A stretch of DNA of 43,995 nt from Burkholderia singularis (GTDB taxonomy: Bacteria; Pseudomonadota; Gammaproteobacteria; Burkholderiales; Burkholderiaceae). Made by a program: the position numbers and the translations under genes. The stretch is taken from NCBI RefSeq assembly GCF_900176645.1, contig NZ_FXAN01000067.1, positions 1 to 43,995 on the forward strand, read 5' to 3'. Shown here piece after piece: positions 14,996 through 23,013 of this stretch; positions within the stretch are counted from its first letter, which is position 1; every line of letters starts with the position of its first letter. Below the pieces are notes generated by a model. It searched no databases, was not told the DNA's origin, and saw nothing but the letters and a program-made list of their open reading frames with translations.

Positions 14996-16384
14996 GTGAT
15001 CACCACTCTCGAGCAACTGCAGGCTGGACAACTGTTGGGTGCGAGGCGGCTCAAGCTCGCTTGCGGGCTGACCGAATTTCCGCGCGAGATATTCGATCTT
15101 GCCGACACGCTGGAGATCCTCGATCTATCCGGCAATGCGTTGTCGACCCTGCCCGACGATTTGCCCCAGCTGCGCAAATTGCGCATCCTCTTTGCGTCCG
15201 ACAACCGGTTCACGGCGTTGCCCGACGTACTCGGCGCATGCACGCAGTTGAGCATGATCGGATTCAAGGCGAATCGCATCCGCGAAGTCTCGGGTCGAGC
15301 GCTTGCGCGCCAGCTTCGCTGGCTGATCCTCACGGACAACGAACTGGAAGCGCTGCCAGCGGAAATCGGCCACTGTGCGTTGCTGCAGAAATTGATGCTC
15401 GCAGGTAACCGGTTGCGCGAATTGCCGGACGAGATGTCCGCATGCACGCGGCTCGAACTCGTGCGCCTGTCCGCTAACCGGCTAAACGCGCTGCCTGAAT
15501 GGCTGATGCGCTTGCCGCGTCTCGCGTGGCTCGCGTATGCGGGCAATCCGCTTGGTCAGGCGCTGGAAAAGGCGGCGTCGCACGATGCGTCGATTGCCGA
15601 TATCCATTGGAATGCGCTGACGCTGGAGCAGAAGCTGGGTGAAGGCGCGTCGGGCGTCATTTACCGGGCGACGCTGCTGCATGGCGGCGGCTCCGCGCCG
15701 CGGCCGGTCGCGGTCAAGCTTTTCAAGGGCGCGGTGACGAGCGACGGCCTGCCGGATTGCGAAATGGCCGCTTGTATGCGCGCCGGCAGTCATCCGCATC
15801 TGATTCCGGTGATCGGCAAGGTAACAGGCCATCCAGCCGATGCGCACGGCTTGGTGATGGAGCTGATCGATCCGGCATTCGCCAATCTTGCCGCGCCGCC
15901 GAGCCTGGAATCCTGCACGCGCGATCTTTATGCGGCCGACATGCGATTCGATCCGGCCACGGTGTTCGAGATCGCGCACGGCATTGCTTCGGCCGCCTGC
16001 CATCTGCATCGGCGAGGCATCATGCATGGCGACCTGTATGCGCACAACATCCTGCATGGCGGCGCGGGGCATGCGCTATTGGGCGATTTCGGCGCGGCGT
16101 CCTTTTATGACGCCGATGACCGGGAACTCGGGCTGGCGCTGCAACGGCTGGAGGTTCGGGCGTTCGGCTACCTGCTCGACGAACTGATCGAGCGGTGCGA
16201 CGCCGTCCGTGCGGGCGACATGGGCGAACTCGACGCACTCGTTGCGGCGAGCTTGAACGAAGACGCGCAGCGCCGGCCGCCGTTCGATGCGATCGTGCGT
16301 GCGTTGCTGGATTGGAAGAACGCGCGGTTGCCGGCGCGCAGCAACGGCCGCGCCGACGCAGCCGCGCGCCCGCAGCCGCGATGA
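14996..16384 (+). CDS. Leucine-rich-repeat / protein kinase fusion protein
   Basis: 462 aa from GTG 14996, chosen because family proteins begin at the following TTLEQLQAGQLLGARRL segment. Residues about 15-190 carry six or seven LRRs of the LxxLxLxxNxLxxLP type. Residues about 205-445 form a protein-kinase domain: glycine loop GEGASG (214-219), VAVK lysine K241, helix-C glutamate probably E256, catalytic loop HGDLYAHN with D346 and N351 (HGD instead of HRD) and DFG at 364-366. All catalytic residues are therefore kept, so it is probably active. There is no signal peptide or transmembrane helix, so it should be cytosolic, or secreted by a specialised system. The LRRs probably bind a protein partner. 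Related LRR-kinases occur in Pseudomonas and Burkholderia without a settled role. Confidence 0.82.
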   Translation: MITTLEQLQAGQLLGARRLKLACGLTEFPREIFDLADTLEILDLSGNALSTLPDDLPQLRKLRILFASDNRFTALPDVLGACTQLSMIGFKANRIREVSGRALARQLRWLILTDNELEALPAEIGHCALLQKLMLAGNRLRELPDEMSACTRLELVRLSANRLNALPEWLMRLPRLAWLAYAGNPLGQALEKAASHDASIADIHWNALTLEQKLGEGASGVIYRATLLHGGGSAPRPVAVKLFKGAVTSDGLPDCEMAACMRAGSHPHLIPVIGKVTGHPADAHGLVMELIDPAFANLAAPPSLESCTRDLYAADMRFDPATVFEIAHGIASAACHLHRRGIMHGDLYAHNILHGGAGHALLGDFGAASFYDADDRELGLALQRLEVRAFGYLLDELIERCDAVRAGDMGELDALVAASLNEDAQRRPPFDAIVRALLDWKNARLPARSNGRADAAARPQPR

Positions 16385-16433
16385 AGTCATGGCGCGACGG
16401 CGTTCGCCTGGCCGCGCTTACTTCGATTTCATC

Positions 16434-16832
16434 TCATTTCTCGCACTGCACGTCCTGTTTGCGCACGGCGATGATCGCCGGGTATGTGCCGTGGTCGAGA
16501 TCGACACGCGCGACCACGGCGATCGTATCGTTGTCGATCACGTCGTACACGCTGACGCGTTCGCGCCGAAAGGTCGTAATGCCGGTGCAGGCCGACGCGC
16601 GGCCTTCATCGGAAACCCGGCATTGGAGCGGATTGTCCGCCAGGTAGCGATATTGATCCTTGAAGCGGCTCGCGAAGTATTCGTGAACGCTTCGCGCGGC
16701 GCCGCCGACGCCGGTGACATAACCGATCGCGCACGGCAGATCGGCGGTGCTGTCACCGGAAGTATCGGCCAGCGCGGTTGCGCTGGCGGTGGCGATGGCG
16801 GTGGCAAATATCGAAACGAGGAAGGATTTCAT
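16434..16832 (-). CDS. Small exported protein of unknown function
   Basis: 132 aa. It starts MKSFLVSIFATAIATASATALADTSG, a clear Sec signal peptide with cleavage after ALA near residue 23. The mature 109 residues have four cysteines (in LPCAIGYV, LQCRV, SACTG and DVQCEK), suggesting two disulfides in the periplasm or outside. The central segment includes SVHEYFASRFKDQYRYLADN, and a beta-rich end (VYDVIDNDTIAVVARVDL). I do not recognise the family. The gene is convergent with the LRR-kinase gene, only 49 bases apart, and divergent from DUF4917. Upstream in-frame codons to 17066 encode unlikely sequence, so the signal peptide fixes the start. Confidence 0.7.
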   Translation of the reverse strand: MKSFLVSIFATAIATASATALADTSGDSTADLPCAIGYVTGVGGAARSVHEYFASRFKDQYRYLADNPLQCRVSDEGRASACTGITTFRRERVSVYDVIDNDTIAVVARVDLDHGTYPAIIAVRKQDVQCEK

Positions 16833-17168
16833 GACGCGATTACGGTTGTCGTGGCGCAGTGCTGGATTGTAGGGGATCTGGCGGATCGACGAGCGTCGCA
16901 TTGGAGCGAGACCGGGCGCTTGTCGCGGCTCGTCGGCGGGCTTTCGGCATGCCGTATCGGCATTGCTTGCGGGCGGCGGATGATGCTCGATAGTTATGCC
17001 GTATTCAAACAGGCGGATATTTTTGTCGAATGAACTATTCGACCGGATTGAATAAACCGAAAACATCAGCGTGAGCTATGATCCATTTTGCTTGAGCGAT
17101 GAGTGGGGCCGGGCTCGGGATCTGCGGTAGAAAATGCTCTATTTTTGCGTCTAATTATTTTGCGTGCG
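16833..17168. other. AT-rich divergent gap upstream of the DUF4917 gene
   Basis: 336 bases between divergent genes. The right part (about 17030-17168) is visibly richer in A+T than the surrounding DNA, with several T-runs and A-runs. I cannot pick one promoter with confidence. The base shift continues into the first third of the DUF4917 gene. Confidence 0.4.
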
Positions 17169-18176
17169 ATGAAAAATAAAATATACGAATGGGCCGATAT
17201 CCGTGATGACTTCAAGGAAATTTTGATCGTCGGGAATGGGGGAAGCATTGCCGTTCACGAGGGGTTTCGTTATTCGTCGCTATTCGAGACGGCAAAAAAA
17301 CATGGGTATATATCGGAAGGCGTGCGTGATGTGTTTAATCATTTCGAAACGAACGATTTCGAATTTGTGCTCAGGCGTCTTTGGCATGCGAAGCTCGTCA
17401 GCGATGCGCTCAAATTGGAGAGCGAAAGAATATCGGAGGCTTATGAACTCGTTCGCGGCGCACTGATCAAGACGATCGCGCATGTTCATGTCGCTTATGA
17501 GGATGCCGAACCTCATCTCGGCGCCATTGCGCGCTTCATGTCCGGCTTCCGGACTGTCGCGTCGTTGAATTACGATCTGATCGTATATTGGGCAGCGATG
17601 GTCGGAAACGACGAGATCGCCGGGCATCAATTCAAGGACGGCTTTGTCGAACACGATGGCACGGCGTTCACGTCCAATTGGCGGCGCTTGCAAGTGCCGC
17701 GCGGCGGACGGAATACAACGATGTTTTTCTATCCGCATGGCAATCTCGTTTTGAGCCGGCGATCGCGCGACGAGGAGCGGAAGATTCGCGCGCGAGCCGG
17801 GAACGATCTGCTCAACTCGGTATTGACCGCATGGGAGACGGGGCAGGGCATGCCTCTTTTCGTTTGCGAAGGCGTAAGCGAGCACAAGATGCGCGCTATT
17901 TCCGCTTCGGTCTATCTCCAACAAGTGTTCCGCGAAGTGCTATATCAGCCGGAGGCCGTGGTGGCAATTTACGGCTGGAGCATGAATAAGCAAGAGGAAC
18001 ACATCATCAGGCAACTGGACGCGTGCAAGCCGGCCAGGGTTGCGGTTTCGGTGCGCAACGGCAATCAACAGTACATTCAACACGCCTATGAAATCTTCTC
18101 GAAAATGGGCGTGGCCGATATTCGATTTTTTGATTCGGCGAGCGCCGGTGCGTGGAATGTTCCCGAGCAATCTTAG
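17169..18176 (+). CDS. DUF4917 / SIR2-like protein
   Basis: 335 aa from ATG 17169. The N-terminus reads as a Rossmann-type nucleotide pocket (ILIVGNGGSIAVHEGFRYSSLF, 18-39). Then come SLNYD (132-136), matching the T-x-N-Y-D motif of SIR2-like NADase domains, PHGN (189-192), the position of their catalytic HG, and a late IYGWSMNKQEEHI (267-279). These are DUF4917 features. Known SIR2-like proteins of this broad class hydrolyse or bind NAD and often serve in anti-phage or inter-bacterial systems; that role here is inference. The gene is less GC-rich and uses more A/T-ending codons than its neighbours, especially near the start, suggesting later acquisition. It appears to be a single-gene unit. 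Confidence 0.75.
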   Translation: MKNKIYEWADIRDDFKEILIVGNGGSIAVHEGFRYSSLFETAKKHGYISEGVRDVFNHFETNDFEFVLRRLWHAKLVSDALKLESERISEAYELVRGALIKTIAHVHVAYEDAEPHLGAIARFMSGFRTVASLNYDLIVYWAAMVGNDEIAGHQFKDGFVEHDGTAFTSNWRRLQVPRGGRNTTMFFYPHGNLVLSRRSRDEERKIRARAGNDLLNSVLTAWETGQGMPLFVCEGVSEHKMRAISASVYLQQVFREVLYQPEAVVAIYGWSMNKQEEHIIRQLDACKPARVAVSVRNGNQQYIQHAYEIFSKMGVADIRFFDSASAGAWNVPEQS

Positions 18177-18185
18177 GATAACGAT

Positions 18186-18203
18186 GGCCGGGCGCGCCCG
18201 GCC
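18186..18203. repeat. Perfect 18-bp GC palindrome after the DUF4917 gene
   Basis: GGCCGGGCG/CGCCCGGCC (18186-18194 with 18195-18203), 9 bases past the DUF4917 stop and between convergent genes. It probably acts as a shared transcript-end structure; no T-run is present. Confidence 0.5.
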
Positions 18204-18350
18204 GATGTGGTACGTTGCGTCGGCTGGCGGCTTAACGGAATAAGCGGGCGCCGGGCGGTGCGCCAGCCGGCCGAACCCGAAGATGGCGGCGTAAGCCGCG
18301 CGCGCGTGGCACCGCGGCGGCGTGCAGCCACCTTCCGCCATTTCACGCGT

Positions 18351-19643
18351 CTATTGCGCGTCTTTCGCGAACAACACGGCTACCGCGCCGAGCACGCAGA
18401 TCGCCGCGACATACCACGCGGGCGCGAGCGGATTCGACTTCATCAGCAGCGACACGATGACGGGCGTCATGCCGCCGAACACCGCATACGAGACGTTGTA
18501 CGAGAACGAGATGCCCGAGAACCGCACGACCGCCGGGAAACTCTTCACCATCACGAACGGCACCGCGCCGATCGTGCCGACGACGAAGCCCACGAGCGCA
18601 TAGAACGGCACGAGCCGCGTCGCATCGGCCGCGAGCTGGCCGAACAGCGCGTAATAGCAGAAGGCGAGCGCGAGACCGCCGATCGACAGCACCGCCTTCG
18701 CGCCGAACCGGTCGGCGAGCGAGCCTGCGCTAACGCAGCCGGCCACCAGACACAGCGTCGCGACGCTGCTGGCGAACAGCGCATCCGCGGGCGCAATGTG
18801 AAACTGCTTTTGAATGAGCGTCGGCGTCATCAGAATCACGACGACGATTGCCGCGGACAGCATCCACGTCAGCAGCATCGACACGATCACCGCGCGGCCG
18901 TGATCGCGCAGTACCGCCTTCAGCGGAATCTCGGCCGCGAGCGTCTTTCTGGCCTTCATCTCGGCAAACACCGGCGTTTCGTGCAGCCAGCGGCGCAGAT
19001 AGACGGAGAAGAGGCCGAACACGCCGCCGAGCAGGAACGGCACACGCCATGCGAACGCGCTGACTTCGGCCGGCGAGAAGTGGCGGTTGACGGTGGTGGC
19101 AACGAGCGAGCCGAGCAGAATGCCGGCGGTCAGGCCGGAAGTGAGCGTGCCGCACGCGTAGCCGATCCGCTGCGGCGGCACGTGTTCGGAGACGAACACC
19201 CACGCGCCCGGCACTTCGCCGCCGACGGCCGCGCCTTGCAACAAGCGGAACAACAGTAGCGCGAGCGGCGCGGCCAGACCGATGCTGTCGTAGGTCGGCA
19301 GCAGGCCCATCAGCAGGGTCGGCACCGACATCAACAGCACGCTCAGCGTGAACATCCGCTTGCGGCCGACGAGATCGCCGAAGTGCGCCATCACGACGCC
19401 GCCGAGCGGCCGCGCGAGATAGCCGGCGGCGAAGATGCCGAACGTCTGCAACTGGCGCAGCCAATCGGGGATGTCGTGCGGAAAGAAGAGCTGGCCGATC
19501 GTAGGCGCGAAGAACACGAAGATGATGAAGTCGTAGAACTCGAGTGCGCCGCCCAGTGCGGCGAGGCTCAGGGTTTTATAGTCGCTGCGCGTGAGGGCAC
19601 GCGGGGCGGCGCTCGAAACGGCGCTCAGGTCAGATGCAGGCAT
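18351..19643 (-). CDS. MFS transporter, metabolite:H+ symporter (MHS) type
   Basis: 430 aa with 12 predicted membrane helices. TM1 reads LGGALEFYDFIIFVFFAPTIGQLFFP, the hallmark of the MHS/ProP/ShiA branch, and the loop 2-3 motif appears as HFGDLVGRKRMF. Such carriers import organic acids, betaines or shikimate with protons. The start at ATG 19643 is set by the family N-terminus; upstream in-frame codons to 19850 encode arginine-rich non-membrane sequence. No catabolic genes are directly adjacent, so the substrate is unknown. It is convergent with the DUF4917 gene. Confidence 0.87.
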   Translation of the reverse strand: MPASDLSAVSSAAPRALTRSDYKTLSLAALGGALEFYDFIIFVFFAPTIGQLFFPHDIPDWLRQLQTFGIFAAGYLARPLGGVVMAHFGDLVGRKRMFTLSVLLMSVPTLLMGLLPTYDSIGLAAPLALLLFRLLQGAAVGGEVPGAWVFVSEHVPPQRIGYACGTLTSGLTAGILLGSLVATTVNRHFSPAEVSAFAWRVPFLLGGVFGLFSVYLRRWLHETPVFAEMKARKTLAAEIPLKAVLRDHGRAVIVSMLLTWMLSAAIVVVILMTPTLIQKQFHIAPADALFASSVATLCLVAGCVSAGSLADRFGAKAVLSIGGLALAFCYYALFGQLAADATRLVPFYALVGFVVGTIGAVPFVMVKSFPAVVRFSGISFSYNVSYAVFGGMTPVIVSLLMKSNPLAPAWYVAAICVLGAVAVLFAKDAQ

Positions 19644-20258
19644 GGTTGGGCGATCAGGATTCGAATGATTGTGTACCGCGCGGACCGTAGCCCGGCGGCG
19701 GGTCTTGTCGTCGGACAGACAGTGCAACGCGCGGGATGGCGCACGGGACACGAACCGCGCGACGCTGGATGGGCGCCGCGCGGAGACGAACTGACGCAAT
19801 GCCGGCGATTCTACAGGACGGCGGCGCGTGCGAATGCGGCGGTGCGGCAAACGCGGTGCGCCCGCGTCCCTACCGCTTCAATTCGACATCGGTGGAGAGT
19901 CTTTCCGGTGCGAATGCGCTCACTTGGCTGACGAAAGGCAAGAGCAAACGATCGGTGGCCCAGTTGCTGGCGGCGGCGCTACGATCGTTCGCTTGCGGCG
20001 GGCGTCATCGGGGATCGTAGTCACTCTCGCCGCGGAATGAGCATGGGAACCACAGCGCTGATGGGTTGTTCATCCGGCGCCTGGAACAATAGCAGCCGAC
20101 CGGCATTGCGCCGGCACACGATCGCTAACGAAATACGACGCGTCGGCCAGCGCTGTGAACTCGCCGTCCCGATGCGCGCCGAACGCGGCCGGGACGCCGG
20201 CATCGTTGTCGTGCGGCGCAGGACGGGGAAGCGTCATATCGCGGCGAGTCCGCATCCA
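19644..20258. other. 615-base gap between methyltransferase and MFS genes
   Basis: I see no supportable gene here. Several short open frames exist on both strands but lack ribosome sites and family resemblance. No clear terminator or promoter recognised. Confidence 0.4.
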
Positions 20259-20849
20259 TTACCGCCGCCGTGCGACAAGCCGATGCACCCGCTTGCCGGA
20301 AGACCGGTTGACTGCTTCGGCATCGAGCAGGAATTCGGCATCGCCAAGGCCCTCCCTGACCCGCGCCGCGTCGAACTTCGCATAGAGGCGGCCAGCGGCA
20401 TCGCGGGTGGAAGCCGACTCCGCGACTCGCCAGCTCAGATACAACGTTCCCGCCGGCCTGAGCAGTTCGAACAGACGCACACAGGCCCCGGCAACCTCCT
20501 CAGGCGGCAAATGCATGAGCACGGTTTCGCACAGCACGTTGTCATACTTGTCTTCGCCGATGGCCTCCAGCGCGGGCAGCGCGGCGCGCTTGAAAACCAG
20601 CGACGGGAAGGCGTTCGCGGCTTGCGCCAGCAGCCCTTCGGCTGCGTCGTAGCCTACCGCGGGAAAGCCGTGATCGTTTAGCCACGCGACGTCGCGACCG
20701 GTGCCGCAACCGATGTCCGCCGTTTTGCCGCCTAGGGTGAAATAGCGCTGCAGGAGCGCGTACATGTCAGCCGGCGGGGGCTGGTCGCGCCACTCGGCCG
20801 CAAATCGGCTCGCGCCGCTCGAATAGGCTTCGATGGTCTGTTCGTCCAT
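20259..20849 (-). CDS. Class I SAM-dependent methyltransferase
   Basis: 196 aa. Motif I is intact as TADIGCGTGRD (about 43-53), followed by the acidic end of beta2 (VGYDAAEGLL) and post-motif segments DNVLCETVLMHLPPEEV and LLRPAGTLYLSWR, all typical of small-molecule methyltransferases of the UbiE/BioC-like group. The N-terminal YSSGASRFAAEW segment is also typical. I prefer ATG 20849, since GGAGG is 8 bases upstream; a TTG six bases earlier is too close to that site. The substrate is unknown. It appears to be a single gene. Confidence 0.87.
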   Translation of the reverse strand: MDEQTIEAYSSGASRFAAEWRDQPPPADMYALLQRYFTLGGKTADIGCGTGRDVAWLNDHGFPAVGYDAAEGLLAQAANAFPSLVFKRAALPALEAIGEDKYDNVLCETVLMHLPPEEVAGACVRLFELLRPAGTLYLSWRVAESASTRDAAGRLYAKFDAARVREGLGDAEFLLDAEAVNRSSGKRVHRLVARRR

Positions 20850-21324
20850 AGTCAATGCCTCCGATCAACAGGTGACGATGCCGGCCCGGTACGCGGTTGG
20901 ATGCCGGATGGCGCGCTCGGCCGCGTGGCCGTGATCATGGCGGTCGCCGCGTTGGGATACAGCAGTAGTAATTTAGGCGCATGCCATCCGGCGGGGAAGG
21001 CAAGTCGTTATCCCGGTATGGCTTATGACAGGTTTCGATTCGACTGTCGCAGCAACCGTCGTAGCCCAGGCCGTCGGCCATGACGGAGTGCGTGCCGGCG
21101 CCGGGCCGATTGGGCACGGGCAGGGCTCTGTCCGTCTTTTTGCCGGGATCGCCACGCACACGGGCAGCCGGCAGCCGCGATGCGAACCGCCGGTGTTGCG
21201 CTGCTCCGGCGTGATGGCGCGGGCAATGGCGCGTGCATGCGCGCCGGATCGTCCGTGATGTCCGAGCGCGCGCATGCCGCCGGGCGTGCCGATGATCTTC
21301 GACGGGCGCAGCCGGTGCACGCAC
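20850..21324. other. 475-base gap between the hydroxyproline locus and the methyltransferase gene
   Basis: No recognisable gene. Overlapping open frames of 60 to 130 codons exist on both strands, none with a ribosome site or known domain. No intrinsic terminator with a T-run is seen downstream of the dehydrogenase gene. Confidence 0.4.
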
Positions 21325-22929
21325 CTAACTCGCTGCGTTCGCTTCCCGTGCCTGCCGCGGTTCGGCGGCGCCGTCGAGCCGGCGCGGCACGCTCAGCGGA
21401 TTGCCGTCACGCAGCGCGTCGGGCAGCAGCGCATCCGGCACGTTCTGATACGAAACGGGGCGCAGGAAGCGCTCGATCGCCCGTGCGCCGACCGACGTCG
21501 TGCGCACGTCCGACGTCGCCGGAAACGGGCCGCCGTGCACCATCGCGTGGCCAACCTCGACGCCCGTACCGAAGCCGTCGACGAGGATGCGCCCCGCCTT
21601 GCGTTCGAGCGTTGGCCGCAACGTGCGGAACAGCGGCGCGTCGCCGTCGCCGAGATGCGCGGCGATCGTCAGCTGGCCTTCGAGCGAGCGCAGCGTGCGA
21701 TGCAGCGTGTCGAGATCCGCGCAGCGGACGATCAACGACGCCGGACCGAATACTTCGTCGCGCAGTTCGGCGTGCGACGCGAACGCCTGCGCCGACGTTG
21801 CGAACAGCGCCGCGCGTGCCTGATGCCGGTCCCCCGCGATGCCTTCGCCAAGCTGTTCGAGCGCATCGTGCGATGCCAGCCGCGCGACGCCTGCGACGTA
21901 GCTCGCGTGAATGTGCGGCGTCAGCATCGTCGCGGGCGCGGCGGCGGCAACCGCGCGGGCCGCCGCGCGCTCGAACGCGCGCAGCGCCGGGCCGTCGATG
22001 CCGAGCACGAGGCCGGGGTTCGTGCAGAACTGGCCCGCGCCGAGCGTCAGCGACGCAACGAACTGCTGCGCGATCGCATCGTGCCGCGCCGCGAGCGCGC
22101 CCGGCAGCAGCAGCACCGGATTGATCGCGCTCATTTCCGCATAGACGGGGATCGGCTCGTCGCGCGCTGCCGCGATGTGCATCAGCGCGAGGCCGCCGCG
22201 CCGCGAGCCGGTGAAGCCGACCGCCTTGATGCGCGGATCGGCGACGAGCGCCTGCCCGATCTCGTAGGATGAGTCGAACAGCAGCGAGAACACGCCGTCG
22301 GGCATCCCGGATTCGCGCGCGGCCGCCTGGATCGCGCGGCCGACCAGCTCCGACGTGCCCGGATGCGCGCCATGGGCCTTGACGATCACCGGGCAGCCGG
22401 CCGCGAACGCGGCTGCGGTGTCGCCGCCCGCGACCGAGAACGCGAGCGGAAAATTCGATGCGCCGAACACCGCAACCGGCCCGATAGCGATATTGCGCAG
22501 CCGCAAATCGGCGCGCGGCTGAGGCTGACGGTCGGGGCGGGCGGAATCGATCCGCACGTCGAGAAAGCCGCCGTCGCGCACGAGTTGCGCGAACAGCGCG
22601 AGTTGACCGACCGTGCGTGCGCGTTCGCCTTCGAGGCGCGCGCGCGCCAGCCCCGTTTCGGTGGCGCAGCGCTCGATCAGTGCATCGCCGAGCGCGACGA
22701 TTTGACGGCCGATCGCATCGAGAAACGCCGCGCGGGCTTCGAGCGGCGTTTCGCGATAGGCGTCGAATGCATCGTCGGCAAACGCGCAAGCGTGGTCCAG
22801 ATCGCGCAGGCTCGCGCCGCCGAATGCGGGCTCGATCGGCTCGCCGGTGGCGGCATGGATGGCGCGAAACGAGCCGTTGTGTCCGGGCACCGCGGATTGA
22901 CCGATCAAAAGCTGGCCTGTGAGTCGCAT
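21325..22929 (-). CDS. lhpG: Alpha-ketoglutaric semialdehyde dehydrogenase (hydroxyproline pathway)
   Basis: 534 aa aldehyde dehydrogenase. It oxidises alpha-ketoglutaric semialdehyde to alpha-ketoglutarate with NAD(P)+, the last step of hydroxyproline breakdown. Catalytic features: oxyanion asparagine N159 (FGASNFPLA), cofactor lysine K184 ([11 protein letters not shown]), general base E265 (YAEMSAINP) and nucleophile C302 ([10 protein letters not shown]). The long C-terminus and the [11 protein letters not shown] segment fit the KGSADH type found next to hydroxyproline genes. It is third in the minus-strand arm behind the deaminase and permease. A terminator-like hairpin lies in the 84-base gap from the permease, which may lower its expression relative to the upstream genes. 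Confidence 0.88.
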   Translation of the reverse strand: MRLTGQLLIGQSAVPGHNGSFRAIHAATGEPIEPAFGGASLRDLDHACAFADDAFDAYRETPLEARAAFLDAIGRQIVALGDALIERCATETGLARARLEGERARTVGQLALFAQLVRDGGFLDVRIDSARPDRQPQPRADLRLRNIAIGPVAVFGASNFPLAFSVAGGDTAAAFAAGCPVIVKAHGAHPGTSELVGRAIQAAARESGMPDGVFSLLFDSSYEIGQALVADPRIKAVGFTGSRRGGLALMHIAAARDEPIPVYAEMSAINPVLLLPGALAARHDAIAQQFVASLTLGAGQFCTNPGLVLGIDGPALRAFERAAARAVAAAAPATMLTPHIHASYVAGVARLASHDALEQLGEGIAGDRHQARAALFATSAQAFASHAELRDEVFGPASLIVRCADLDTLHRTLRSLEGQLTIAAHLGDGDAPLFRTLRPTLERKAGRILVDGFGTGVEVGHAMVHGGPFPATSDVRTTSVGARAIERFLRPVSYQNVPDALLPDALRDGNPLSVPRRLDGAAEPRQAREANAAS

Positions 22930-22940
22930 GGTTTTCCTCG

Positions 22941-22973
22941 AAAAAGGGCTGGCCGGGTATCGTCTGCCCGGCC
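22941..22973 (-). terminator. Attenuator-like hairpin between permease and dehydrogenase genes
   Basis: On the minus strand GGCCGGG/CCCGGCC (forward 22951-22957 with 22967-22973, 9-base loop) is followed by AGCCC and a T5 run (forward A22941-A22945). It lies inside what otherwise looks like one operon. The 5-base offset before the T-run suggests partial termination or mRNA protection. Confidence 0.4.
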
Positions 22974-23013
22974 GTCAAACAAAAAGCGTTGTATCGGCAG
23001 GAGGGCACGCGTA

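Noticed and set aside
18207..19259. A 350-codon plus-strand frame opposite the MHS transporter
   Set aside because: Shadow frame of a confident membrane-protein gene; charged low-complexity sequence.
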